DNA from: Strigamia acuminata | Taxonomy: Eukaryota > Arthropoda > Chilopoda > Geophilomorpha > Linotaeniidae | Direction of reading: 5' to 3' | NCBI GenBank assembly: GCA_949358305.1 | Contig: OX442321.1 | Location: forward strand, 10,131,605-10,195,604 | Length of the DNA stretch: 64,000 nucleotides | Part shown: positions 1-11,903 of the stretch, piece by piece | How positions within the stretch are numbered: position 1 is the stretch's first letter | Layout of the letters: every line of letters starts with the position of its first letter | Notes under the pieces: model-generated | The model's database searches: none | What the model saw: only the letters and a program-made list of their open reading frames with translations | What the model was told of the DNA's origin: nothing | Program-made: the position numbers and the translations under genes

Positions 1-1357
1 CTGGGGCGATGGGGTCATTGCCCACTTTGACATCGTACTTCTCCTTGTCTGCTAATACTTTCTTGTATATCCGTTCTAGATCACCTTTGTCTAAATTGTT
101 TATTTCTAGACGGCTACGAATATCAGGGGTTGCGTAGCGTTGCATCATTTTACGCGCAACAAGTCCGTTGTACGTAGATTGCTGTCGCCAGCAGTTATAA
201 TAGCGCAACACGTAGTGATACACTGTCTCTCCTTCCTCTGCGACTTGCTCAAAGCAGAGCTCGCCTCTCTGATCCTCATTTAATCCAAATCTGTTTTGGA
301 AAACGGTCTTAAAATCTTCCCAAACAGTGAGAGTCGGCGCGAAATCGTCATACCAGGTGGCAGCCACTCCTGTGAGGTATGAGGGAACACATTGAGTGAT
401 CGCCTCGTTCAGAGGGCAACCTTTATTTCGCGCTGCAGCGATTACAGCGTCGATAAACAAATTACAGTCTGTAGGAGTGCCTTCTCCTGTGAAGCGGGGC
501 ACCTCCAAACCTTTGAAAGTGTAACGACGAGGGTCGTTCTGTGTAGAATTTGATTGATCATTGGGGGGAGGAGTACGATCTCGCTGTCGTCGCTGATCAG
601 CTTGGTCAGCCTGGAAGGTTGTAAAACTTGTGGCTAGCTGCCTGATACTGTCAAACATATTAACTAACATATCATTCGAGACCGTAGAAGTACTAGAAGA
701 ATGCGAGCGGGCAGGGGACGTGTTTATTCGTCTACGAGGGTTTCCGTGCGGAGTCGAATGGTTATGTAAATTGGGGTCAATAATACGTGGTGGAGTAGTG
801 GGTCTAGGTCGATGGGTTGGTGTGTTTCCACCAGCATTAGCTTGTTGATTTAAGGTGGCTTGTGCCTGAGCTTGGGCTAATGCTAACGCATCGGCTTGGG
901 CTTTGGCTTGGGCATCCGCCTGAGCTTTGGCTAATGCTAACGCATCGGCTTGGGCTTTGGCTTGGGCATCCGCCTGAGCTTTGGCTTGAGCATCTGCCTG
1001 AGCTTCGGCTAATGCTAACGCATCGGCTTGGGCTTTGGCTTGGGCATCCGCCTGAGCTTTGGCTTGAGCATCTGCCTGAGCTTTGGCCTGAGCATCTGCC
1101 TGAGCTTTGGCCTGAGCATCTGCCAAAATTTGTGCAGTTCTTGCAACAAAGTCATTAATATCTACGTAACTGGCGGGGTCTATTCCCACCAAAACACCAA
1201 GATTCAGGAGAGCGGGCAAATCAACTGTCTGGGCGGCGCTGAGGTCCAAGGTAACCTGCTGCCCTTGACTACCGCCGGCCTGAGGCTCGATATTACTCGA
1301 ATTTAAATCACCAGGGGAAGTCACTACAGTGGGGTTCGTTTTATTACGGCCCGTCAT
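1..1357 (-). CDS. gag: Retrotransposon Gag polyprotein (partial, C-terminus off window)
   Basis: The frame opens at ATG 1357 and stays open to base 1 (452 codons). Three parts can be seen. An N-terminal stretch leads into an Ala/Gln/Lys/Asp block (roughly residues 80-170) built from degenerate units of the type KAQADAQA and ADALALA, encoded by tandem repeats at about 860-1130; it should be strongly helical and may be coiled coil. A Pro/Arg/Ser-rich linker follows. From about residue 280 there is a capsid-like domain of the Retrotrans_gag type, with conserved patterns such as ATWYDDF, WEDFK and FQNRFG. Gag would form the virus-like particle. No zinc knuckle is visible before the window ends. 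Upstream lies the element's leader and LTR. The plus-strand open frames over the repeat are shadows of this one. Confidence 0.82.
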   Translation of the reverse strand, partial: MTGRNKTNPTVVTSPGDLNSSNIEPQAGGSQGQQVTLDLSAAQTVDLPALLNLGVLVGIDPASYVDINDFVARTAQILADAQAKAQADAQAKAQADAQAKAQADAQAKAQADALALAEAQADAQAKAQADAQAKAQADALALAKAQADAQAKAQADALALAQAQAQATLNQQANAGGNTPTHRPRPTTPPRIIDPNLHNHSTPHGNPRRRINTSPARSHSSSTSTVSNDMLVNMFDSIRQLATSFTTFQADQADQRRQRDRTPPPNDQSNSTQNDPRRYTFKGLEVPRFTGEGTPTDCNLFIDAVIAAARNKGCPLNEAITQCVPSYLTGVAATWYDDFAPTLTVWEDFKTVFQNRFGLNEDQRGELCFEQVAEEGETVYHYVLRYYNCWRQQSTYNGLVARKMMQRYATPDIRSRLEINNLDKGDLERIYKKVLADKEKYDVKVGNDPIAP

Positions 1358-2594
1358 TATTACCACGGATGTCAAAATTTAAGCTTTCAAATAATTATTT
1401 AAAACACTTTCCTTCCTCTTCTTGAATTATTTCTGATATTCTCAGAAAACTCAAGCGATAAATGGATCAAGTCTAAAATTGATCGGTACACAATGGAATT
1501 CCTAAATTCAAGCGAATTCAAGAAGCTTATGATTCTAGTGCAAAATATCAAAACGTCTCAACAATACTAACAATTACTTTTCTCGTGATAGAAAATGTCA
1601 AAATGAAATTTGCCTACCGTCGGTGGAGAGTTCGAATCGGATTTCGGGAGTCGTCTAAAGTTTGCAGTGTTTCAGCTTTTCAGGGAAGTGGTCGTCTGGT
1701 ACACGTGGGTATGCAGAAGAAGTACTTCGAGAAGTGAACAGAATCGAGGGAAAACTAGGGTTTTATAACTTTGATATTTACAAAGGAAATAATTATTTGG
1801 CAGACATAGGATTATGTTAATGGCAATAATTGCCTGTCTGGCGACGTTGAGTCGGCACAGGGAAAGTTTGGCATAAAGGACAGGAACTTGAAACAATAGG
1901 GATTAGGGTTCACAAGATGGTGCTACAAATTTTTAGTTAGAGCAATTATCCAGAAATATGTTTGAAGTTTGAAGAATGTAAGGTTTCAAGATGTTAATCC
2001 AATTTAATTATTGAACATAAGAGAAGAAATTAATTTTAATGTCGATTTGTTAGGAAATATAATTTTATTTTTAATTCTAATACTTATTTTTATGAAAGGC
2101 AAAGAATGTGAAGGTAAATGTCAGGAGAATCTTTTATCAAAGGAATCCTTGAAAGTAGTTATGGGGAAATGAGTATTTATTCATAGTGAAATGTTTAATT
2201 TGTAGAGTATTTTTAGTTTGTATAATTGGTTAAAGCTGGGGTCTTTGACTTGCAAACCCAGTAGGTGGTTGAGGGGTGAGCGGCAAAGAAGGAAGGGGAA
2301 AGGTCGTTAAGTGGTAGCCTTAGGCTGGCTGACCAACATCTGTTCCTTGGCACACTTCAACCTATTTTTTACACACACTGAAAAAATACATTTTATACAC
2401 AAATTAATACACAAAACCCACAAATTTAGATTTTAAAACACTATAGTTAATGAAAACATTTAAGACTCTTTGATTTTCAAACAAAAATCAAATATCATAT
2501 TTTCGCAATTTTTCAAAATTGCACCAGATTGATCTATCAATTTGAATATGCAAATTAACTACTTAATTATGCACATCCTGTCGCGGACGCCACT
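1358..2594 (-). other. Leader between LTR and gag, no gene
   Basis: About 1.2 kb of AT-rich sequence between the primer-binding site and the gag start. The only open stretch of note is 74 codons with no recognisable product. It probably holds the packaging signal of the element, an inference from position only. Confidence 0.5.
2576..2592 (-). other. Primer-binding site of the LTR element
   Basis: On the minus strand the sequence two bases past the LTR end reads TGGCGTCCGCGACAGGA. It starts with TGG, the complement of a tRNA 3' CCA end, at the position expected for reverse-transcription priming. The priming tRNA is not identified here. Confidence 0.65.
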
Positions 2595-4725
2595 TGTGAC
2601 GGAATAAAATTAGGCATGAATATATAATTAGTATAATATGAAGGAATAACTAAGGGGTAAAGTTAGGCTGTACTGCAATGGCAATTACAGTAAGGCGGGA
2701 AAGGAATCTCTTGAGTGACGTGAGTCACTTGAGAGGTAAAGGGGGTCGCTGGCAAGTGACCACAAATAATCTAGAGGCTAGACAGGTATAAAACAGTGAG
2801 ATAACATAAATAAATGGAGAATAAATATCTGACTTCGTGAAATATGCGACATATAAATTGATAGATGAATGTAGTTAACTATGAATAATATTGAGCCAAC
2901 ACAAGTGTGTAAACTATAATAATGCTAATTTATTAGCGAGTCCAAATAATCTTTTAAACCATAATCCAAAATATATACATATAAACATTATTAATTAATC
3001 AGCGCTGCTTACAAAGCCTCCAATGGAATTGGGGTATTACAAAGACATATCAAAAGGTAAATACGCTGACAAAACTAGAGCATTGGGAGGCATGAGGAAT
3101 TCATGGCCCAAGGCAAAAGGGGACTTGAACAGGAGTGAAAGAGAGGCGCTCTTTTAATTACGCTGGGGTGATATTTAAAAGGGGACATTTAAAATGGCGG
3201 CTCAATCGAGGCTTTGATTGCAATTCGGTTCGGTGTGGCTTTAATAACGATGTCGTCACAAATAATGCATTGACTTTGAAGAAAGCCAATGCTGCCTAAA
3301 ACTTAATTGTTCAATTAAAGCAAGAGCTAAAAACAAGAGTGTAAACTCTTGATTAAGCGGTTTGGTGGGTGAAAGACCCAAGAGATGGCTATGAGAATGG
3401 CAACATGTCATTGAATAGGCCTAACCAAGAGTAGAGCAGTTCTGCTAAACCAGAGGTTCACATTGACTGGATACATCATTTAATAGCTAGGTTCTTGGCT
3501 AACAAGTGCAAGGGGTTCGTGAGCGAGTGCTCGAGACAGAGAAAGACAACTACACATATTTAGGTGTAACTCAGATTGCTCTGAGTTCAAATGTCTATGC
3601 GTAACAACTTTCAGGAGAAGGCTGACTAGCGCATTTAGGACTAAGCATAAATGCAAAGTAATGCTACGCCATTGAGAACCAGAGGTTAAGGTAAGGGAAG
3701 TTACTATTAAATTAATAGCAAGTTCTTATAGCAAGTAGAAGGATTGATTGACTAACAATGGACAACAAAAGGACTAAGCCGAACTAATAAATCTCCCTCA
3801 ACTTAGCAACAATTGACCACTTCAATGGAAATCCACTGAAGTAATTCTAATTACCAATTTGAGAGCAATAAATGAAATAAGGCTTACCAGTACTTTGATT
3901 CCGCGGTCCAGGGTCATTGAATCCAGTGTCAAAAGGGTTGTGGAATTTTGGCGGGAAAATCCACCAACAAAGCCAGGGCGGCAAAGTTGGAGTAGAGGCA
4001 ACAAAACCTATCTTTTCTCCTTCATCTTCACCTCCATTGCCATCCTACTTCCCCCAGCTGTCAACTGCAGGAAGTTTTACATCTCAACCCAGTAATCGAA
4101 TACCAAATAGGCTCGGATGTTGCTCGTAGGGCAACCAACTAAAGCGAGATAGTGCGTCAAAACTTGACGCACAATATAAAGTCAAACCAACAAAGGCAAA
4201 AACAGAATATGTGTATAGTCAAAATAATGGGCAAAATCTCTGTAGGAAGCTTTGAACAAAGCTTATATAGACAAACCAAACAATACCTCATTGGAATGGA
4301 ACCAATGGGGTAAATAGACCAATGACAAATGAGAGCTATCTCATTAGTATGAAGCGGGAAAGCTTCACAAAGCAAATACCTCATTAGAATGTAAACAAGG
4401 AGGAGTGCATAAGGGGTCAAGAGTTCTCTTGGCCTTTGCAAGGTCACTCTCTCTAATGTTTAGAAACAACACAAGGGGAAGTAAACAACATAGTCGCTCA
4501 GTCTTGGCTTCACTGTATAGTGACTCATCCAAGATGGCGACTGGTGCAATAACACACTATAAACTGTAAGAAAATGCTTATGGCCGTGAGCCAGTGGCTC
4601 ACTTATAGCGCCTAGGACTCATATAATATAAAAGTAAATTAAAGAATTCAACTTAAAACCTTGAATTAAATATAAATAGTTTTATTTATCTTTAACCAAA
4701 ACTACGGTATTTTGGTACCGTCACA
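2595..4725 (-). repeat. Long terminal repeat, 2131 bp
   Basis: The ends are inverted copies of one another: TGTGACGG at 2595-2602 and CCGTCACA at 4718-4725. In the minus-strand sense this is the 5' LTR. At 2.1 kb it is long for a Ty3/gypsy LTR. Inside there is a short perfect inverted repeat around 4152-4171 (TGCGTCA...TGACGCA) but no long reading frame. The partner 3' LTR would be outside the window, so LTR-LTR divergence (age) cannot be judged. The bases just outside (4726-4730, AACAT) are the candidate target duplication. Confidence 0.75.
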
Positions 4726-4739
4726 AACATGCGACATAC

Positions 4740-5538
4740 GTTCAATACGCAAGCATATTTTGGCTTGCCGTCTTTGTTCACGTAACAGCCCATGGGGAAA
4801 CCAGTGGCGCAATAAGTAGAACCTCCTTCTGCTCTATAGCACCATGTGACCGGCATGTTGTCAATAATCCTGTAAAATAAATTGGAATACTCTTTTTAAT
4901 GCATCAATTATTTAATTTCAATTTATACCAATGATGATAGTAATCCATGGTCATTCCTTTCTTCAATAACGAGAGTTTGGCCGTGGATTCTTTGTCGCCG
5001 CCGACGTATTGTCTCGAGCACAAGGTAACACATTCGTCATCCGTCCCGAACAAAATCTGTGGGTAAAACTCAAATAAATTCTATGATCTCATCGAATGAC
5101 TTCATGTTTGAATCCACCCTGTAAGGCGAAAGACGAATCCGCTCTCCGAATACTACCTGACCCAAATTTTCGACTGGCGAATCGCTTTCATCAGCCGTGC
5201 AGAAATCGAAACTGACAAGTTGAAAATTAGTAATTAAACATTTATACAGCAATAACAATCAACTTACTGATGATATTCGTAGGGAAGTAGCGAAAGCTCA
5301 CTATCTAATTTGTTTACATACAATGGCACTTTCGACTAAAATAAATATAATAAAAAAAAGTTGTTTCCACTTGTTTCCACGTTTTACATTCATGCATAAG
5401 TTAAGCTAACACGCCTGTAAAATGTACGTATACCTTGCAATTGGGTGATTCAGTGCGGCAGTAATTGACAGGTGCTAAATCGGGAAAATAAAATGCAGAA
5501 AATAATTCAAAGACAAGTAAAAACGAAACAAACAGCAT
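4740..5538 (-). CDS. TM9SF2: Transmembrane 9 superfamily member (TM9SF2-like), 5' exons only
   Basis: Five exons join in phase: 5538-5434, 5335-5268, 5211-5118, 5056-4929 and 4869-4740. The ATG opens a hydrophobic signal peptide (MLFVSFLLVFELFSAFYF), then the TM9SF lumenal domain appears in order: LAPVNYC, VNKLDSELSLLPYEY, ENLGQVVFGERI, and HHWIIDNMPVTWCY followed by GFPMGCYV. These match TM9SF2 more closely than other family members (for example LAPVN-C and QVxFGERI). TM9SF proteins are nine-pass nonaspanins of Golgi and endosome membranes that help sort and glycosylate cargo. Only ~175 codons are in the window; the nine membrane spans lie to the left. After AAC at 4740 a strong GTATGT donor starts an intron that holds the LTR retrotransposon. 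The third intron uses a slightly unusual donor (AGG|GTGGAT). Whether the gene still splices across the element cannot be told here. Confidence 0.88.
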
Positions 5539-5664
5539 CACATCAGAGATACAGCATCATTTTAACTCCCGCCGAAAATCTAAGCAAAGCATACAATAAA
5601 GCGTCGTACGGTTTAAAAGGCCAAATTAAATTGCGCTACCTGTTGGCATTTTATAGAAGTTGAT
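5539..5664. promoter_or_regulatory. Bidirectional promoter, TM9SF2-like / Rubicon
   Basis: The start codons of the two divergent genes are 126 bp apart, so both core promoters and both 5' UTRs must share this interval, unless 5' UTR exons overlap the coding parts. No TATA box or other motif stands out. Function is inferred from layout only. Confidence 0.45.
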
Positions 5665-8600
5665 ATGGCCACTTGCATGTGCGAGCAATTTTTTAGGTGT
5701 GTATTTCCTATTTATCAGTCTTGTTATTTAGAATTCAATCGTATTTTTGTGAAAAAGATATGTGCAAATCAGTTCGTTTACTGATTCATTTTAATTTTTA
5801 AAGATTATTATTATTAATTTTATTCTTCAATTTATAAATTTAAGAGATGAATACAGACAATTGCTATTATCAACTAAAAGCACCATTGAAGGATTACTGG
5901 CGAGTCAGCTGACAAATGTGTGGAACACTTACGGTGGATTAACAAGACTAGGAAATGACATTCATAAAATTCTTTTACACGGGATTCGTAACTCCGAAGT
6001 AAGATAAAATAAGACTAAAAATATAAACGCAATCAATGACGTTATCATCGCTTTTATTCAATTTAGGAGACAGCTGATTATTGGATTTTTTTCGGCGGTT
6101 TGCGAGTGTTACAACCGACTCTTGCCCCCGTGTTAGAACGACACCGCGTTACATCGGAGATTCAATTCGTTGGTAAATCATGGGTCATAAAAAGTCTGGA
6201 AGACCACACCCTCTCGAATCAGCTGCGAATATTGCTTCAAGATACGGTTCACCTAAATTTTTGTTATCACGGTTGGTTGACATGCATTTTACTAATCACC
6301 GATTAATAATTTATTTATAGATTTCTAAGTCACAATTTGTTTAACAGATACTGCTTTTATTCGACAAGAATCTTATTCCACAGCATTTCTGCTTTGTTTG
6401 AGTGCGGTTGAACAGAATAATTTGGCACTTTTAGCCGAAATTGAGCCAACATTGGTATATGAATTGTAAATTACGAATTAAGAGACGCGTAATTAACGAA
6501 TATCGTGTATTGTTTGCAGCTTATAAAGCCCGAAAAGAATAAGGGACCCAACCACAGTCGGACATCTTCACTGCCAACAAATCAACCCATTCATTCGAAA
6601 TGTGATTCAATTCATTCGAGCTCCATGAACAGTTTTCAATTGTCGCCTTTGTTTTCATCTTTGGATGCGTTATCACGAGAACAGTTTGGTTCTAATTCAA
6701 AAGGACGGAATAAATTAACTCGAACGTTGAGTCGAGATGGTGAATTTTCACTTTCACCCTTCCCAAGAACGTTTTCGTTCGACGAGAGGAAATCAAAGAG
6801 AAGCGATTCCTCGTTTTTGAATCGTGCATTTACTAGTGAGACGCATTTCAAAGAAGATCAAACAATTTCTCTTCCAGAAGAAGAAAAGAGCAATTCACCA
6901 ATAGTAGTAACTTTAGAATTAGTTGACGGTGTCGCGGAACATTCTAGCTCGACCGATTGTGATAGAAATAGGCATAAGCAGAGATCGGAAAGCAGCTCTT
7001 CCTACGAAAAACACAGTGATCAGCTTGTGAAACCGAGTTTGAAGACTTGGTGGTCAAATTTGAAGAAATCACTGAGCGAATCCCAAATCGATTCCGTCGA
7101 GATTTTAAGTTATAAATCTATAAACGCCGAGTTCCCGCAAGAAAACGCTTTTGAAAGGACGAAAACGTCGAACGAAACTTTAACTAGTCTATCGGAAAGC
7201 ATTTTAAAAGTCGAATATCCAAAACTGGAAGCCGCAAACACGAATTTAAGTCCGACGAAGAGCAAATCGCTCAGACGTCGGCGTGACAGCAAGCACACGG
7301 AAAAAGTAAACGACAAAAATGGCAGCACGGTCACACTGTGTGCTGTTGAAACCTCCGAGGACAAATCCCCATCTAATCAGAATCCTCCGGCACAATCAGA
7401 AGATAACGTGGATTCCATTGATGTGTTTTTTAAAAAATCCAGTGCCGGCACGAAAATTCCTCCGCGCTGGATAAGTCATCAGAGATCGCGATCGGACGTG
7501 ATACCACTGACTTCGAGTGAACGACATTACACGATACCCCTGGACTTTCCCGAAGCAATGTCGGTTCCTAAGCAAAGACGTCAGAGTTTGCTGGAAGGAG
7601 GCATAATTTCACCAATTACCGAATGTTCTTTTCCACGTCCCGTAAAGGGACAGTCATTAACCAGTTTTCTATCGTCCAACGATTTTGAATCTTGCGCCGA
7701 ACTGGATAAAGTGCGTGGAAAATTTTCAAAACGTTGTTGATTGTATTTTATTTTAAAACTACACATTGCAGGAGAACAACCATTTTAGTATATCGGAAGC
7801 ACTCATTACGGCCATAGAACAAATGAAATGGGCGGAAATATATAAACAAAAATGCGAAAAGGAGGAAGAAGACAGCGATGAAGAAATCATGTATTACCAA
7901 CAACGGATTCGAATTCGCAGAGATGAAAGAGCGGTATCTGAAAGATTACTTAATTTTGTCACAACTCTTATTAAATGTTTATTTTTTTGCATACCGGTAC
8001 AGAAAGAAAAAAAGAAAAGTGAAATAAAGAGGAACAGTCTTCTATTAAGTGATGGAAGAACAGACAGTAATGCGATTTTGATTTACTTAAATTTTTATTT
8101 ATATTTATTTTAATTTAGCTACAACTACCAGTGTTAGTCCTTCATTGTTTGGTTCACCCCAGTCTTCCGCCGAATACCCGGAAAGCAGTTCTACGGACAG
8201 TATAGACGAACTGGTGTTGTCTGCGGATGAATCGGAGGAAACTAGTCAGCTTGTAGCTTTACGCGATAATGGTCTTTCATTGTCAATGGCATCGTTGTAT
8301 TCGGGTAATGCATTTTTCGAATTTCATTACCGTGATTAAATTTTTAAACAAAAATTGTTTTTAGATGCCGATTTGCAGCGTGGGACGACTGCAGTTGGTC
8401 CCTTGCGCTCGAACATAATGGACAAAAGGTTTCTATTTAAAGGAAAATATTTTTTTTTAATGAAAAATGAATTCGTTCGATTTCAGTGAATCTTTAACGG
8501 ATAGTTTTTCATCTACATTGTCAGCCGAAGCAGTAGCTTTATCACTACTTAAAAGATTTCCGGAAAAGCGGCTTCCAAAAGCATCGGAATTAAAGTGGCT

Positions 8601-9783
8601 CGTTTCTGAGCAGGATGCACCGCAGAGAGTACGAATAAAATTACAAACTGATAGTGATGAGTACATATTATTCTTTCCTAGTTACTACCGCTTCCTAATT
8701 TTTGGCCAGTGCCTACAGAAGAAAGCGATATTGCTATGAATGTAAAACATTTATTTTTATTATTATTATTTTTTATATTCTTGAAATTAATTTTAATTGT
8801 AGACTCGATATCGAGGTACGTTGGAATGGGCGCCACCTCGAGCTCAGATTATTTTTAATATTCATCCACCACCGCAGTAAGAAATTAAATTGCTATTTAT
8901 TTTGAATTGACTTTAATTTAATTTAATTTTTATCCGAAGGCGTAAAACGATTATGGCTAAACAAAACTACCGATGCGCTGGTTGCAGTATGAAAACTGAA
9001 ATAAGTAATTTGATTTTTTTTTAAATTTTTTTTAAAGAAATTTTTACTATTTTCATTGAAAATTTGCTCGCAGATTACATGAAACGCTTTCGGTATTGCG
9101 AGTACTTGGGAAAGTATTTCTGTCAATGTTGTCACAGCAACAATCAAGGATTCATTCCTGGGAAAATTTTACGGAAATGGGATTTTTCCAAATATTACGT
9201 GTCCAACTTTTCTCAGGATCTGCTTAACAAAATGTACTACGATCCGCTTTTTAACATCGGCGACATTAATCAGGGCTTGTATCGCCGTGTCCGAGCTTTG
9301 GATCAAATTCGAGAATTACGATTGCAGCTAAACAGTTTGAAGGATTTCGTACAGACCTGTCGTTATTGTAACAGCTTATGGATGGACTTTGAAAAACATC
9401 CATCATATTTATTGAAAGAAATTGATACTTACTCCATATATGATTTGGTGCAGGTGAAAAATGGAGAAATGGCAGCAAAGTTAAAGAAATTAGTTCAAGA
9501 AGCTTTAAATCACCTTAATGATTGCGAGGTAGAAAATAACAAACGATGATTCCTGAGAAATAAATCAATTAATTAATAAATTAATTCTTTTCAGTTGTGT
9601 CAGATGAAAGGATTCATTTGCGAGATTTGTAATCGAAATGAAGTTATTTTCCCGTTTCAATTGAAATCGGTTCTACAGTGCAGCGAATGTTGGGCTTGTT
9701 ACCATAAACCATGTTTCGCAGCTAAAAATACAAAGTGTCCTAAATGTAGACGAATTGAAGAACGGTATTTGACAAACGGTTGA
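5665..9783 (+). CDS. RUBCN: Rubicon homologue (RUN domain plus Rubicon-homology zinc domain)
   Basis: Fifteen exons join in phase: 5665-5696, 5845-5998, 6067-6271, 6348-6454, 6520-7710, 7772-7933, 8003-8066, 8119-8304, 8365-8428, 8487-8628, 8682-8741, 8803-8876, 8940-9004, 9074-9528, 9595-9783, giving 1049 aa (human Rubicon ~970). An N-terminal RUN domain (about residues 10-160) has STIEGLLASQLTNVWNTYGG and AVEQNN. A long Ser-rich middle (mostly the 1.2-kb fifth exon) is disordered with basic patches. The C-terminal Rubicon-homology domain carries NYRCAGC, RFRYCEYLGKYFCQCCH, RKWDFSKYYVSNFS, DPLFNIGDIN, GFICEIC and CYHKPCF, with all expected zinc-binding Cys/His. Rubicon binds Rab7 and the Vps34-Beclin-UVRAG complex and restrains autophagosome and endosome maturation; it also acts in LC3-associated phagocytosis. 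A polyadenylation signal AATAAA lies at 9786-9791. Exon edges 6-8 are the least certain part of the model. Confidence 0.93.
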
Positions 9784-10031
9784 TGAATAAAACTTCAAAA
9801 ATTAATTTTTTTTTATTTTTTATTTCTCTCAGAAAACGACAAATCGCGTTGGAAAATTCTGACAATGAATTGTGATTATATTACAAAAAATATTTTTGTG
9901 ATTTATTAATAAAATATATATTTATTTATTTTGGCTATTGAATTTGAATTAAATGTAAATCTTATTTAAAAATAAAACAAGAGTATATTCAGGTTTGATT
10001 TATGTAGCATTTATACAAAATGAAATGAAAA

Positions 10032-10984
10032 TCAAGTTTGAGCAAACGAAATGCCATCGCAAAGTAAAGGCGACTGGATAGTCGGAAATAACCACACCAG
10101 ATACCACTTCTCCCCTAATGCTTGCTTCATGTTCTTATAAAACCCAATATTATAAGTTTTAATGTCGTGCTTCCGCTCCCATTGCGTCTGGCCTTTAATT
10201 ATCGCCGTCGTCTGCCCGTACAAAATGATAGTTGAAAATACCAGTATGAACATAATCAAAAGCAGAAGCAGGGACAACAGAAATGTATACGACGTCATGT
10301 AGCCAAAAAAAATTGCAATATGTGGCGCGAATAATTGCAGAACAGTATAAACCGAAAAGCGTGTCATGTTGATGTAAAAAGGTAAGTAATAGATAAGACT
10401 GTACACAGCTCCGATCCAAATGTACACAACGGCAACAATAAAGTACCGCAAGTTGAAGTAACTCACGCAAGTACCTACGTACGAAAAATACAAGTTTAAT
10501 TTTAGTTTCAGCTTTCTCCATCGAACCATTTAATACCAACCTAAATATGCGCAATGATGATCTCTCTTCAGCGAGCAAGAATTGCATGTTTTGCAGTGGT
10601 ACGATCTAGGTGGCAAATAAAGCTTACACATCTCGCAAAATCTCCAGCCTGAAAAATATAAAATAAACGTTATAAATTTTTTTAAATTAAAAATAAAAAT
10701 TGAAAAATAGTACCTGGTTTCTCAATTGTTGATCCCTTTAGGGTTACAGTTCCTGCCAGCTCACATTTTATAGCCATAATAAAATTACCTAACACGTTTA
10801 TCATTATGTATAGTTCTGAAACGTAGTGAGCTACAACAACCCAGGTCGTTTTGTCGTAGTATGCAGGTGTGACAACGAGGAAATCCCAAATAAATGTGAA
10901 AGGCACGCCAAGAAATAGGAATAAAAAGGCTGCTCTTTCATATTTCTTACTCGGAATGAAACCATTACCACCTTGCTTTTCCAT
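10032..10984 (-). CDS. ZDHHC24: DHHC palmitoyltransferase, ZDHHC24-like
   Basis: Three exons (10984-10714, 10648-10541, 10474-10032) give 273 aa, near the usual size of ZDHHC24. Two hydrophobic spans lie in exon 1. Exon 2 holds the cysteine-rich core: CEMCKLYLPPRSYHC, CNSCSLKRDHHC, then AYLGTC. Two further membrane segments follow in exon 3. The DHHC cysteine takes the acyl group and passes it to substrate cysteines at the Golgi/ER membrane. All zinc-ligand Cys/His and the catalytic Cys are present. The gene converges on the Rubicon gene with ~250 bp between stop codons. The subfamily label rests on the overall pattern (RDHHC followed by LG-C) and is less certain than the DHHC assignment. Confidence 0.85.
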
Positions 10985-11903
10985 AATTTATGAGAAGAAG
11001 AAAATGTTTTTTTGGATCACGAAGGAAGCTGTAAAAACGGAAGCAAAGAAGTTTGAGTTTGACTACAATTGGAGTCAATAATCAATCGCGATACATACCA
11101 CGCGCAGCGCACCTCTGGCTTCTTCCGACTGCCGGTGATTATTATGTCAGTGACATACATATCTAGTAAGGTCGCACGAGGTCATGGCTATGGTGGCCCA
11201 GAAGGCCCACAAGGGCAAACATGTTTTTATCGAGAAAGAAAAAAAATTCTTTACAGAATGTTTCAATGTTTTCAAAATTACAAACATTCCATTATATAAC
11301 TAAAGTTTTGACCGTAAGGTACATTGGCCCAGAAATGTACAGAAATTAAATAGACCATTTAAAATTCTTTTTAATTTTATTTTAATTTTTTTAAATTTTT
11401 TTTATGAATTTTTTCATTTTGCTCGATCGAATGACTCGGAAGGTCGAAACAGGTGAAATAAAATTTCAGACCCCGCGGTCCCACAAAACCATAAAATTCC
11501 AGCGATTGTCTCTCGGGTCTCCCGCCAGGAACTCTACGGGAGTCTGCGCAGGAACACAAAAAGGTTACGAAGTCTCAGCACAGAATACTAGTATTCTGTG
11601 GTCTCAGTTTATTATTGTAGCGAATTTTTCATGTTTTTCGTGAATTATCATTGTGAATATCGAATTGACATTGTCAATTTCAAATCATGCTTTCACTTTA
11701 TGAAAAAAAATGGCTTATTCGACATTATTTAGTTATTTGCTGTCAAATTTTTTTATTTATTTTTATTTTTATTTTTATTTATATTTTTTCTTTTTATTAT
11801 ATACATTTCCTATTTATCTCATGCAGTACAGTTTGTCTTGTAGTATACAAATAACAATGTTTGAAAAATAAATAAAATTCAGTATTTCGTACCACTATCT
11901 ATT
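10985..11903. other. Intergenic, no gene seen
   Basis: AT-rich spacer between the ZDHHC 5' end and the UFSP2 3' end. Open stretches are under 80 codons on both strands and lack any recognisable pattern. A GC-richer patch at about 11440-11590 has a short palindromic stretch (AATACTAGTATT) but no clear element. Confidence 0.5.

Larger units (their letters stand above)
1..4725 (-). mobile_element. Ty3/gypsy-like LTR retrotransposon, 5' part, truncated by window edge
   Basis: Read on the minus strand the order is: long terminal repeat (4725-2595), a primer-binding site two bases downstream, a ~1.2-kb leader, then a gag reading frame from 1357 that runs off the window. The LTR ends are TGTGACGG and CCGTCACA, an 8-bp perfect inverted terminus with the usual TG...CA. 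Protease, RT, RNase H and integrase would lie beyond position 1 and cannot be checked. The element lies in the same orientation as the TM9SF gene, ten or so bases inside an intron that begins at 4739. The gag frame is open over all 452 codons seen, so the copy looks recent. Assignment to Ty3/gypsy rather than BEL/Pao rests only on the Gag capsid pattern and is tentative. Confidence 0.85.

Noticed and set aside
862-1306. Plus-strand open frames over the gag repeat
   Set aside because: Shadow frames of the minus-strand Gag; repeat-driven and without other support.
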